Shown here: piece after piece, positions 1 through 13,600 of the stretch
Layout of the letters: every line of letters starts with the position of its first letter
How positions within the stretch are numbered: the stretch's first letter is position 1
Notes under the pieces: generated by a model
Databases searched by the model: none
What the model was told of the DNA's origin: nothing
What the model saw: the letters and a program-made list of their open reading frames with translations, nothing else
Program-made: the position numbers and the translations under genes
Assembly (NCBI GenBank): GCA_021229015.1
Contig: CM037788.1
Coordinates: 53,337,360 to 53,401,359 of the forward strand
DNA: 64,000 nt
Direction of reading: 5' to 3'
Origin: Solen grandis
Taxonomy: Eukaryota > Mollusca > Bivalvia > Adapedonta > Solenidae

Positions 1-81
1 ACCATTGACTGCCTATTTCTTATACACCCAAAGGATCGTATTATGTTAAACCCTCAGTAGTCAATCTGTCCGTTAACAGAG

Positions 82-275
82 CCTCGTGAACGCAACTCCT
101 CCTACACTACTGGAGGGATGTGGTTCATACTTACCAACAATCAACACTACCACATGCAACTTTCAAGAGTTATGGCAACGTCTCAATTTTTTCTATATGC
201 AGTTCTATAAGCAGAACCTCGTGAACGCAACTCCTACGCTACTGGAGGGATTTGGTTCAAACTTGCCGACAATAC
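82..275. repeat. Two-copy direct repeat
   Basis: The phrase beginning CCTCGTGAACGCAACTCC recurs at 82 and 217 and continues with CTACTGGAGGGAT-TGGTTCA-ACTT, with a few substitutions and a 3-base indel. It looks like part of a dispersed repeat rather than a gene. The rest of 1-1650 is AT-rich intron in which I see no exon. Confidence 0.6.
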
Positions 276-1650
276 TTGCCTTTATTATGCTCCCCACTGC
301 TTTGTCCATCCGTCCTTTCTTTCGTTCGTCCGTCCATCATAAGTTTGTCCGGAGTAAAACACAAAAACTATAAGAGGTTTCATCATGAAACTTCATAGGT
401 AGATAGATCTCAATGTGGAGAAGTGCAGTGTACAAGAACCATAACTCTGTTTTGCATAATTTAGGAGTTATTGCCCTTTAATATTTTTCATACTTAAATT
501 TAGTCCTGAGCTGATATAGTATATATTAAAGTACCCATCAAGTGACAAAGTTCAGTTCAGAGAGTATCCACTGGTTCTACTGGTACTTGTATGTATATGT
601 GCAAAAATGTTGGATTTTTCGTGTAGATATATCAGCAAACAACACAGGAGTCAGACAAAAGTGTTTTTCTCATGTCAGCATTTTGTGAATATGATAAAAA
701 AAAAATTGGCCCTTGATAGACATCAGCATTACAAGGCTTCTTCACAATACAATTCCTTCAGCCATATATTGCCATGCTTTGCAGTGCTCTTGTTCCAAGT
801 GTGGCTATTGAATAGCCTGTATGTCAGTTTGAATACATCTGTAAGCACTGGAAAAGTCCATAAATTTGTTAAAAATAGATTGTATATTCTTCAGTATTGA
901 CTTTTATCATATGACATTGTGCTCCAATAGCTGTTTCCGGTTTTGTAAAACCATCACATATTTTCTTATATTTAACATGTTACATATAACTTTTAGACCG
1001 AATTACATCACTCCACATCACACGTGTGTATTCTATATGTATGCATAGTTTGTTAAACTCAAACAGCTGGATTAAATGTGTTTTATCATTATTCATATGA
1101 TGTTGAAAATGTATGAGAAATAAACACGTTAAATCATTATTTTCAGTTATTTGAAACTATTTTCTTGGTGATAGATTACATAAGTAATTTGTTCATGGTC
1201 CATTCATTCATGTTTTTGTTTGTTGTTATAATCACGATTTACTGTCACTTTATAGGTCATATGATAAAAAGAATCTGACATGCATTGTCATTTCATTTCA
1301 AATTTTCAAAACTCTTGCATGAAAATGTGATTAAGCTCGCCAGAGGCTCGCTTAATAACATGTTCATGAACAGGTTTAGTAAAATTTGATATGAAATAAC
1401 AATTCATGTCAGATCCTATATATATGTCATAGTACCGATTTCCAATTTTTCTCTACCTGTAACATTTCAACGTGGGACCCACCCTGTAAGCAAAAGGCCC
1501 CGTGTTCAAGTCCAAGTCAGGCAGATATTTTTCTCACCCTGTGACATCTTCCCTTCAGTATGAGCTTTAAGTTCACAAATTGAAAAAATCAGTCCCCGCC
1601 AAAATTTTGTTAGGAAAACACTTAATAAACCCCATCAATCTATGTTGCAG

Positions 1651-1698
1651 CTGTATGTTTGTGGATGAGGGAAAGGAAGATAGTGTCCCAGTTCAGTG
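1651..1698 (+). CDS. TDRD12: TDRD12 exon a: Tudor domain, first part seen
   Basis: Acceptor TTGCAG, donor GTAAGT. It encodes CMFVDEGKEDSVPVQ, the Tudor strand that normally reads FVDYG; the usual Tyr is Glu here. It ends in phase 2 and the split codon makes Trp with the next exon. Earlier Tudor exons must lie before position 1; none was found in 1-1650. Confidence 0.7.
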
Positions 1699-4600
1699 GT
1701 AAGTATGTCTAACATCTTGATTTGTAACATTGTCTATTAGCCAGCCTGTTCATTCAGGGGTGATTGTGAAACTTTTCCATCTCTTTCTATATGCACATCA
1801 GGGAATTTAAATTTCCTATAGTTATCACTTGTCCTTCACAGATTGAGATAGTCAAATCAAGAAAGATACAAAAAAAATGTTGATTTTTCACTCACCCTGC
1901 ACTATTATTCATTCATTATTGTGTGCAGGTGATTAAAATTTTGCATTTAAAATAGTGAAGTGGTTAGACTGTTACTTCTGTCTTATCCTGTTGACATATG
2001 ATTAAGCCATTTCATTCCAATGTGGCTTTTCTGTTTCATATCATAGAAGGATGGATGCAATTAATGATGTAACCCAAGGCCCATTTTAGCTCACATGAGC
2101 ACAACGTGCTCAAGGTGAGCTTTTCTGATCGCCTTTTGTCCGGCGTCCGGCGTCCGTGCCTGCGTGCGTCCGGCGTCAACAATTGCTTCAAACAACATCT
2201 CCTCCTAAACGGCTTGGCCAATTTGAAAAATATTTTGCAGGAATGTTCCTTGGATGAAGCTCTACTAAAGTTGTATAAATGGTTCTGGTCCATTGCATAA
2301 TTAGGTCACAGGAGCTAAAAATAGATTTTAAAAATGCAAACTTTGAAAATCTTCTTCTGCAAAACTGCAAGGCCTAGAGCTTAGATATTTGGTATGTAGC
2401 ATCATCTTATGGGCCACTACCAATAGCCCTATGGTGATAAATGACCCCGCACCAGGGGTCACTTGTTTTACATAGAGTTAAATAGGAAAATCTTAAAAAA
2501 TCTTCTTCTATGAATCCATAAGGCCTAGAGCTTAGATATTTGGTATGTAGCATCATCTTATGGGCCACTACCAAGATTGTACAAATCATAGCCCATGGTG
2601 ATAAATGACCCCCACCAGGGGTCACTTGTTTTACATAGAGTTAAATAGGAAAATCTTAAAAAATCTTCTTCTATGAATCAATAAGGCCTAGAGCTAAGAT
2701 TTTTGGTATGTAGTAGCATCTAATGGTTCATTACAAAGATTTTCAAAGTCTTGGCCCTACGGTGATAAATGACCCTGCACCCAAGTCTTCTCTGAAACCA
2801 TATGGCCCATTGCTTAGATATTTGGTGTGAAGTATTGTCAGGGGTAAAATGTTTTAGATTAAGTTATATCAGAATCCTTGTCTGTTTAAAAACCTTGACA
2901 TCAGTTGAAGCAATGGTACTCAGGTGAGCGATTCAGGGCCATCATGGCCCTCTTGTTTTTGTTTGTTTTCAGAGTCGGCAAACTAACTTCAGACTTCGGT
3001 TACTATGCAGTGATGTCACTTGTATATAATCCTGTGCATCATATAAACTATAACTAGTTATATGGAGAATATATTCAAGGCTTGTTATTTAGTGCTTGAG
3101 AGTTTGTTATCAACTGGAATACCTCTGTTTCAATTTTTAGGCTGCGAAAGTTGCCGCAGAAGTATCGCCGTGTTCCTCTCCGCGTTAGACGGGTCCATCT
3201 CCATGGTATTAAACCACTCTCCATGATGATCTCGGAGGAAGACCTCATGGTCAGCCCAAAGTAAGATTATTTTTGGTTCACCTGACAGACTCTGTAGTAT
3301 ACAATCGAAAGCTCCAGGTTTGCTTTCCAAACATTCTGTGCAAAGTTGAAAAGTTTAAATTTTCAATATGAGCTCTACCACACAGTAAAACTTTCATCAA
3401 AGAATAATAATTAGGAAATAGCCCGATCTCCCATGAAATACATTAGGGATGGACAATATATGACAATACCATTTGTCTGCCAATATATCACAATAAAATT
3501 TCAAATATCACAACATATCGTGTTTAAGTAGCTGAATTATTTTCAAGTACTAAGTAGATCTTATAAATAGAGACAAATAGCAAATATATTTATACAACAT
3601 TGAATTTATGTATATTTTTATTCTAAAGTAAATTTCAAAACTTCAGGAGAACAGTTGCACAATGGTTATGCAGTATAAACAAGTTATTATGATCAGGTGG
3701 TAATGGTTACTATAAAATTGAATGGAACTTGAAGTCAGAACATCAGTTGAAACGTTAAGGCAAAGAATCGGTACCTTACACAAAAAGCTTGAAATATGAA
3801 ACAGATCTTAAAAGGAGCCTCCACATCTTTTATGTATGTTTTGATTTTAGGCAATATATTGCAATGTATCGCAATATTAGGTTCAAAATTGCAAAATATT
3901 GCAATATCATTTTTGCCTGCAATACCCAGCTCTAAAATGCATGCTTTTTATTTAAACTGATAGCTTTCACATTTACCAGCCACATTGTTTTTTGTTTGTT
4001 TTGTTTTAATTCCAAATGTTTGTCACCAAGCTACCCAAAATTTAATGGACTCTCACTTTCCTTAGGGTAAGATTGACACTTTACCTTATGAATATTCATG
4101 TTCAAGTTTATGATTTGATGAATATTAATTTACTTCATTTCTAATAATATACAAAACCATGATTTTCTTTGCTGTGCAGACTGTAGACTCTTTTGAGTTA
4201 CAATATTGTATGAGTAAACAGAAGAGACCCTTGATTTGCCCAGTTTCACAAAGCATTGAAAGGTGTCTGTTTGGTAAAGGATTAAAGGTCGACAGCAAAT
4301 ATTTCATTTTCATTATTATCTGTTAGAATACATTAGTGTAAGACCTTCTGTACAAAAAATAGGTTAACATTTTTTGTAGTTTGTATGAAATCGGCTTTTG
4401 AAAGTTGTAAAAATGACACAGGTGAGAAAAGATTGACTGACTTCTCTCCCTTTGCAATGACATTATCAATAGACTAAATCTCTGCCAGCACTATATACCT
4501 TATTTAACAATTCACAGTTACAGTAACTTATTTCAAGCTAAATCCAAGATGGCAATGAACGATTAAGGGTATAAGTGTGTAGATCAATTAATGAATTTAC

Positions 4601-7600
4601 ATTCATATTAAAAAATATTAAGATATATTCTTCATTCAGACTTTATATGTCACTGTATGTAGGGAATACTAATGATGGCACTTGGACTATTGATGACGTC
4701 ATAGGGGTCACGTGACCCTAAAATGTTAATACTGCCTAGCAGCTAATAAAATCAGCATTTAACATGCTTTAAGAGATCTTTTTCGCAAAAAAAAAGTGTT
4801 CATGGTTTCCTTTTAATATGAAATTGACAAAATAGGAAAGGTTTTAGAAAAAGTAAAATTTTCTTTGTAGTTCACCTTAACCCTTTCCCTCATATAGACT
4901 CATTTTGACGCACTCAATAGGTACCACATAAAGCCTGATCTGCAGAAAACCACAGTTAAACCTTACCAAATTTAATTACAAAATCCTCATTTCAAGACCA
5001 CTGAGGAGCAGCAAACAGCATAAAACCTGATCAGCCTGCGAGTTACTCACAGGCTGATCTGGTTTTATGCTGTTCGCATAGGTCATTTCATGGTTTATGA
5101 GGGAAAGCGTTAAAGACAGTAAATGTAGGGTCCCAAGGCTGTTATTGACCTGATGAATGAAATGGGAAAGTTCTCCCTTGTGATGAATGTTTTTTTGTAT
5201 AAATCTCTTCAATCTTTCAGGCCAGTGAAAGAATGGGATGAGTCAGCTGTCAAGTTCATTCACGACAGTATCAAGGGTATGTACAAGTCTCATCGCAGGG
5301 GACTATAGGTTTGCCCTCCATCTATCTGTATGTCTGTCCATCCAGAAATCTGGATCCCACGATAACTTAAAAATCATTTAAGATAATATTATGAAACATG
5401 GGATATGAATAGATGGCAGTATGGAGATTCTGCACATCACTTTTTTTTTCTCCAACTAATTTTCTGGTTGCTATGGTAATGGAAAAATTATGCACCTCAC
5501 TGGTAAGGGACTCGTGTGATACATGTAACACCCTTTATTCATTTTTTAATCTCACCTGAGCACAATGTGAGCTATGGTGAAATCATTAATTTTCGTGGGA
5601 CACTAATTTTCTGCAAATTCGTGGAGGATTTTATCCACAAATATAACCGTAAAATGCCATGTACTGTGTGCACACATGTAAAGTGCGCAGCCCGAGTTTG
5701 AGGCTCGAAACTTTGGGGGAAAAAAGTATATCCCTTGTATAATGCGCATATCTGTTTCATACGCAGCCATCTTGTTTACTCGCAGTTGTTTTGTGGATGT
5801 TTAATTTCACATCAGGTGGAAATGTTCTACTGCTTCTGCAAGTCAGGTGTAATGCAGCGATTATTTTCACACCTTTATTATTAACGTGTATTTGCATTGT
5901 TACCTTGTTAAAAGCTGATAGTTTGAGTAATAATCAGAAACTACCAACACCTTCTTGTTAGTTTTTCGCAAGTCTTTTAACAAAGGGTATTTGAAGTACA
6001 CAATTATTGTGAACCAAACAGCTCTGTCCAATGCGAAATTTACTTGTCAAAATTTCGTAGGATTGAATTGAAATTAATAAAATCACGGAGCTACATTAAA
6101 TATTCACATCTCTGATAAAATACTGTTTATTTATGCGCCGTCACAGTAATGATGATGCTAACATCGCATCTGTTTGTATGTCGTCATTTAATTATTATGT
6201 TAAGCACAGTACAGTACAGTATGGGATTTCCAATAGCGTAAGAAAACACCAATATGGAAAAGGGAAAAATTATTTTGCAAGCATTTATTTTACAAAACCA
6301 TGATAGAAATCACAAATAAGCAGCATTTTACAGGCAAGTACGTACGACCAAGCTTTAATATTAATTCTGTGCATGAAATATATAGAATCTACCAATACGG
6401 CTTCCTAGTGGGTGGGGTAAAGTTTGGGAAAATACAAAAATATTGAGTTCTCTTGTATTGTGTGCACCCACTCAGAAATGAAATATAAGTTTAAAAAGTG
6501 CACACAATACATGGCATTTTGCGGTAATCTCCACGAAAACTTGTCTCTTATATAGACCTTAAATGTTCTAGAACATAGATCCATGAATAAATGTACCTAT
6601 GATGAAATTCCTTTTGGTACATAATAAACAAAATTTGATGCCAACAAAATTTATGATTTGACAGTATTGGGATCACTCTGTGTTCGTCATCATCAATTTT
6701 GTCAATTATTTGCTTTAAAGGACATCTCCTTTGAAACCTCTGGGCAATAATCAATAACATTGACATGGATAATCCACAAGTGGTTCTTCATAAAAATTGC
6801 TAAATTAGACTTTATCCCTGCAGAATTCTGATTGCCTTGGCAACAAGAAAAAAAATATTGAAGAATTTTGCTACCAATGAGATTAAAATACAGGCAAAGA
6901 GAATCACACATTGTAAATATAAGTGCATTACAACACCATATTTTAATCATGAGAATATAAACAGGTAAAATAAATTATAACCTTACAATATGTATGATAC
7001 TGGTGTATGGTTTCAGCCGCAGTGTGTGTAAAGTGTAGTGTGATGGAAGAACTGCTGGACAAGTCCTTGTCTGTCCGGATGTACCTGCAGAGTAGGAGCG
7101 GAACATACGTCTGTCTGAACGAGGTCCTTGTCAAACAGAACTTTGCCATCAACATGGTCAGAAATAAAGGTAGTCTCAGCAACTAGTGTTTAAATATGAT
7201 TAAAACATTGCTATCATCTTTATCATATTGAAGTATTATGACCTCATAGAAAATTTACATGTATTATGACCTCATAGTTAATTTACATGTATTATGACCT
7301 CATAATTAATTTACATGTATTGTGACCTCATAATTAATTTACATGTATTGTGACCTCATAATTAATTTACATGTATTATGACCTCATAATTAATTTACAT
7401 GTATTATGGCCTTATAGTTAATTTACATGTATTATGACCTCATAGTTAATTTACATGTATTATGACCTCATAGTTAATTTACATGTATTATGACCTCATA
7501 ATTAATTTACATGTATTATGACCTCATAGTTAATTTACATGTATTATGACCTCATAGTTAATTTACATGTATTATGGCCTTATAATTCATTTACATGTAT

Positions 7601-10600
7601 TATGACCTCATTATTAATTTACTGTAGTATCAGTATTGTTCGTGCTGGTCTAATTTTCGCGATGTTCGCGCAATGGGCCTTCCGCGAATTTAGGACCGCG
7701 CGATATTAAGTCTGTAAAATCAAAGAATATATATGGTATTTTTTTGTTTGATGCCGATTTTGACAACTAAATTTCATGCGTTGTTTTATAATCAGTACCA
7801 TCTTAGATCAATAAAACCAACAGTTTCCCAAGGGGTTTTACACTCGTGTACTATTTGAGACTAATATCAAATCAATAATCTGCGTTATTCCTTTTAAAAT
7901 AAGATTTTTTTTTGTATATTTTATCTTGCCTTTTACCAGTGTTGAACCGGTGCATGAAATTTACGCTGGCGTAATGTTTACTCTTTTTTGCCGAGAAGAT
8001 TAGGAAAGTGGTCCAAAATAAATACAGATTTTGAACAAACATTACTACTAACTGTATGGTTGCAGATCGTGTGTACTGACATGTCCCCACCTTCTAAGTT
8101 GACAGTTTGTTTATACAACAATCAAGGTGAGACCTGTAAAACAAAAAGGTCCCGGAGAATAGTTTGTCTGATCGCCGGAAGTGCTGCAGTCGATAACAAA
8201 AGAAAGGCCATCTTTCGGCAGTTTGGCCCCAGCAATTAGGAGACGGTGCTAATTAACAACTTACCAGTAACCCTTACCAGTAACCCACCCCTATGACGTC
8301 ACTTACCTGGGGGGAGGGTAGCGCGAACATATCAGTCGGTAATTAATTAGCATGCGATATCCGGGGCACCAAATCAATCATTCAGAACGAAATGGATATT
8401 TTTTTTATTTATTCATATTTATTTTTTGTACTTTTTTTTTTTTTTGAAATGGGGAAATGCGCGAATTTAGCACCGCGCAAAAGGGTCTTTAGAGAGGGTA
8501 GCGCGAAATTAAGACTGCGCGAAAATAACTGATACTACAGTACATGTATTATGACCTCATAATTAATTTACATGTATTATGACCTCATAGTTAATTTACA
8601 GGTGTTATTTACAAACTCTCAACTTGTCAGAAGGTAGCTCAGATGCTATATAGTCTGCACAAGTAAGATAAGTCCATTATTTCATATACCATTTTAAAGT
8701 TCAGTAAATTGAAATTCATCAAGTCATAAATTAGTTAATGAATATTCATGAGGTAAAGGGTTAAAATTACATGTATAATCATTACATTTCAGAAAAGAAA
8801 GATGCAGCTGTGAAAAAACCAAAATTGACCATTGAGGAAGTGATCAGAGCTAGAAAGATGCGTGACAGGGGCATCCATTTAAGTGACACGGAGATGATGC
8901 CGAAATCTGACACAGAGCTCAATTATTGGCTGTCTGATTCATCTACGTTGAGTCCTGCAGAACGTGGATATGCTACAGACAGTCAGGGAGCATCCGTGCT
9001 CTCACACAGAGCCTTTCATAAAAATGCCGGCGTTCGTAACGGGGAGTATGCAATTCACAGAAACCGCATGCATAGTACCTCTAGCAGTAGTGAGGGGATC
9101 GACGTGGCTGGAAGGGTGCCTCCAGACCGGACTGATAGTGTATATGAATACTCTGTGCAGAAGTTTTTACAGAAATGTGACAGTGATTCCTGCCATGAGT
9201 TGAAACCACCTGATTTGCCCTTCAGGGGAAGTTACTCTGATATGCCTGTCAGGGGAAGTTACTCTGATAATACATCTACCTCCACACAACTGCCAAAGTG
9301 TTCTATATCCCCAGTTGGAAGGGGAGCTAATTTAGCCAGATTCATTTCATCAGGTACTCTTTCCCTCAAGGGGGATAACTCAAGATCCGATTCATCTCCA
9401 AATTCTACCGTTCCATCTAGTCGCTCAAACTCCTTCAGTGCCAAAAACACTAAATCCTCACCATTAGCTGAAAAGTTGGATTACTTCGCAGATTCATCAA
9501 GCAGCAATGAGATGAGATGTCCTAGTGGTGTTAGAATTGACAAGTCTCTAGCTGCAGATATTGGGCGGATGCAAGGCAGGGGGTTACCATGGAGACTGTC
9601 AGATCAGGATGAGGTAACTTCGCCCCCTAGAGACCAGGCATCCAGCTTATTGCCAACTGTACCTTTTACTGGCAGGGGGGCGGCCTTGTTTCTAGGACGT
9701 GGGTCTCCTTCTCCAACTAAGCCCAAATCTCAGGAGAAATCCAGAATTAGCCCTGAAAGTAAAGCCTATTCTCTACAAGGCAGCTACTCGTTAAAAGACA
9801 AATGTGAAGTCTTATACAGCAGAAGTGGTGAACGTTTTAGTAGTGGAGACAGTGTCTATACACCACATCACATCAATAACTTTGACAAGTGCAATACTAT
9901 GGTGAACAAGTTTTCCAATGAGAACAGCATTGTGGGAAGTACTATAAAACCCTATGAGAGAGAACACACATTAGGTAGTTATCCTGAGGATGTGGTTCAG
10001 AGGAGTAGGTTAAATATCAGGACTTCTCTGGATGGGGTGGCCTCGGGGAATGAATCAGATGCCTCCTGTAGAAGTGTGGTGGCAGCTTCGGTGCTGGGCT
10101 GCGGTGGATTCACTAGGTCCAGACTCCCCAAAGTGGCCACACAGCCAGGGCAAAGTAAACTTGCTGATGCATCTCTGATGCTATCGTAAGTTGAGATTTT
10201 AGATGTTTTTTCTTATTGCCATTTAAGTTTAAGTAGGATTATGTATAATAAGACCCACTTTGTCTTACCATCAGATGGTGGGGGTATGAGTCACTCTCAG
10301 TGATAGCCCTAGTTAACCCTCTACCTAAAATAGACTTGTTTTGATGCTTTGGCAAATAGGGAAAAGTTCGTTCCAGGAGTTTTCTGGTCAGGGTCTTATC
10401 CTTTGAATCAAACAATTCTGTAGCTCAGATTCAACACAGTCCGCATGGCAAAGAAAAATTCATAATTTCATATACCATTTAAAAACCTGTAAATGAAAAT
10501 TCATCATCACATAAATTTGCACTTATTCCTGAGGTAGAGGTTTAAGACATCAGACAACAAGATAAACCCTATAAGAAACATGCCATCATTTAGACTGGCA

Positions 10601-13600
10601 ACTCACAATGATATAGTACTGCTTTTACAACAAAACAGTGCTTATATCTCATGGCAGAATCCATTACTGTAAGTAAATGTGGGCTTTTTTGTAACTCACC
10701 TTAATACAAAGTGCTAAAGGTTGTGATTAGTCTATGTCCATCATCTGTCGTACGTCCGTCTCAATATTTCTTGTGTACACTCTAACATTTTCATTTCATT
10801 TACAAACTTTGTGACAATGTTTATTAACACAATCTTTCAGCAAAGTTTGATTTTAGCTGATATCTGCCCATTAGGTTTGGAGTTATAGCCCTTGAATGAT
10901 AAAAAATGCAAGATTTTACTTTGTGTACGCTTTAGAATCAATCTTCTTCTTCAGACTTTATGACAATGTTTAAATACATGATCTGCTGGCTAAGTTCGAT
11001 TATTGCTGATACTTGCCCATTATATCTCATGTTACGGCCAGGTTTCACTTTTTGTACACTCTGTCATCTTCATTTCTTAATCAGTCTCCTTCAAATTTTA
11101 TGACAATATTTGTTACATAATCTTTTGGTCAAATTAAGTCTGGAGTTATGGCCCTCAAATGATAAAATAATGCCAGATTTCAATTTGTGTACACTCTAGC
11201 ATTTGTTAAGCAATCTTCTTCAAACTTTATGACAATGTTAATAAACATAAACTGCCGGCAAAGTTTCATTGTGGCTGATATCAAACAATTTAGTCAGGGG
11301 TTATTGCCCATGTATAGACTTGCACAGGGAAATACCTGGAAAAAAATCTTGTCAGAAACCACAAGGCCTGGAGTTTAGATATTTGGTGTGTAACATGGCC
11401 TAGTGTACCTCTTCCAGATTTGTTCAAATTATGGCTCTGGGGGTCAAAATTGGACTGTCCCAGGGGTCACTTTGTTAGTCCCCTACCAGTGATTACACTA
11501 AATCAGGGGTTTACTTAAGAATTTGACTTTCACTTGCCCGGGGGGCAAGTTATTTTGAACATTTACTTGCCCCCTGTAAAAACAGGTTGCCCGATCTTTA
11601 AGTTGGTGTTTGTTAATGTTTAAACAAAATATGTGTAATATTAAGATGAATTACAGTTAATATACATTATCAAACACAATGTGCAAGCAGCTCATTCCCG
11701 ATATAATATAGAAAATAATAATAATAATGATAATAAAAAGAAAGATTTCATTTACTAATAAACTTGCCCAAGGGGCTATCTTCTTTGAAAAATTACTGGC
11801 CCCCAGTGATTTTAACCCGGCACGGGCAAGCGGGCGTCCACTTAAGAAAACCCCTGCTAAATGTTTCTCAGGTGAGCAACATCTGGGCCACCATGGCCCT
11901 CTTGTTAACTATTTGGTATTTTGTGACACTTTCAGCTCCCTTTATTCTTGATGCCTTCATGGTCATTCTGGCTCTTGATTTGTGTTCATAATTAGTAAAC
12001 CTGATACATATTGGTATTAAAGATATCATCATAAAAAAACAACATTCATTAAGCTTTAAGACATTTGTAATTTGTATTTGATTATTTCTGTATACTAAAA
12101 ACTTCATCAAGGATGAATTTAAAGGTTGTCTGCCACAGAATCATGTTTTTTCAGCGATTTTGTGCAGATTTTTTTCAAAAAGAAAAAATATTTATATATG
12201 TTTTTATTGCAGTAGAACTGATAAAGATGCTGCTGCTGGATCGTTGCCCACCAAGACAGTTTCCCCTAAATTGTCCCTGCTTTTAGAGGGAAAATCTGGC
12301 ACTACTACTGCTACTGTTACTGCTAATGATGATATAGATTCTGATGAAGAATTTATCAGGAGGACAGAAAGGTTAGTAAATGGAACTTGATAAATCCACC
12401 TATGTTTTTAAACAGTCAAATCTGATTTTGTCAAACCCTTAAAGTGTTTTTCAAGCCATTTCAGAAATTGAAATCCCTTGTTGAAACGTTTTTCAGGTTG
12501 AATAAGATGTCAGTGTCTGACAAGAAACTAGAAATGATGAGGAAATTGACTGGTCAGAGGTGAGCTTATCTTGATTTTTTTTTTTTTTTTTTTTTGGCAA
12601 CTGTTGTTAATTTGGTAATCAATTAAAGGCAAACATGCCCAATGCAGTTTTTTATTAGCTCACCTGAGCACAAAGTGCTCAAGGTGAGCTATTGTGATCA
12701 CCCTCTGTCTGTTGGCAACAATTTGCTTTGAACAACATCTCCTCTGAAACGGCTGGACAGGATTTGATTAGATTTGGCAGGGATGATCCTTGGGTGAACC
12801 TAAGCAAAAGTTGCTGGAATGGAAAGAAAAAAAAATATGAAAACTTTAAAAATCATCTCCTTTAGAACTACTGGCCAGATTTCAAAATATTTTAATACAG
12901 ATGGTCCTTGGGTAACCCTCTACCAAGATTGCTAAAATTATTTTTGATCCGTAAAAATACATGGTCACCAGGGGCTGGGCTAATTTGCCATATATGTATA
13001 TGTGCAAACTTTAAACATCTCCTCTGAAACCACTGGACAGAATATGATTAAACTTGGCAAGGATGATCCTTGGGTGAACTTTCACAAAAGTTGCTAAAAT
13101 AAACTAAAAAAAATTATCTCCTTCCTTCAAAACTATTGGCCATATTTCAAAATGTTTTAGTACAGATGTTCTTTGGGTTACCCTACACACAGGTGAGCGT
13201 TCCAGGGCCTCTATGGCCCTCTTGTTTTTCTAGTGTAATTCCCCATAATCATGCAAAGTTGTAGAAAATTATCATGGCTTGTTTTAATTTTCCTTCTTTG
13301 CCTGTATAGTAAAAAACTGTATTGGGCATGTATGCCTTTTAATGCAAGTTTTGTGCATGAAAATATGATAATACATGCAACATATTTTACATATTATTAA
13401 AAGAAGGTAGGGAAAAGCAAACCTATAAGTACACATAATGTCTAAGCCCTAGAACCCTACCTTTTCTCACTTCTTCTTTACAGGGTCAGGGAAGGGATCT
13501 TTACCATTTGGGAAAAATTGACTATATATTTCGAATTTATTGTGAAAGATTTTCAATTTGATTTTGAAAAAGAAATCAAATTATTTTTGTTTTATTTCAT

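Noticed and set aside
1481..1530. Another tRNA-like fragment (GTGTTCAAGTCC)
   Set aside because: Only a B-box-like word; no second box or repeat boundary.
7228..7621. Array of regulatory binding sites (ATGACCTCAT resembles a nuclear-receptor half site)
   Set aside because: Plain head-to-tail satellite; nothing apart from the chance word supports binding.
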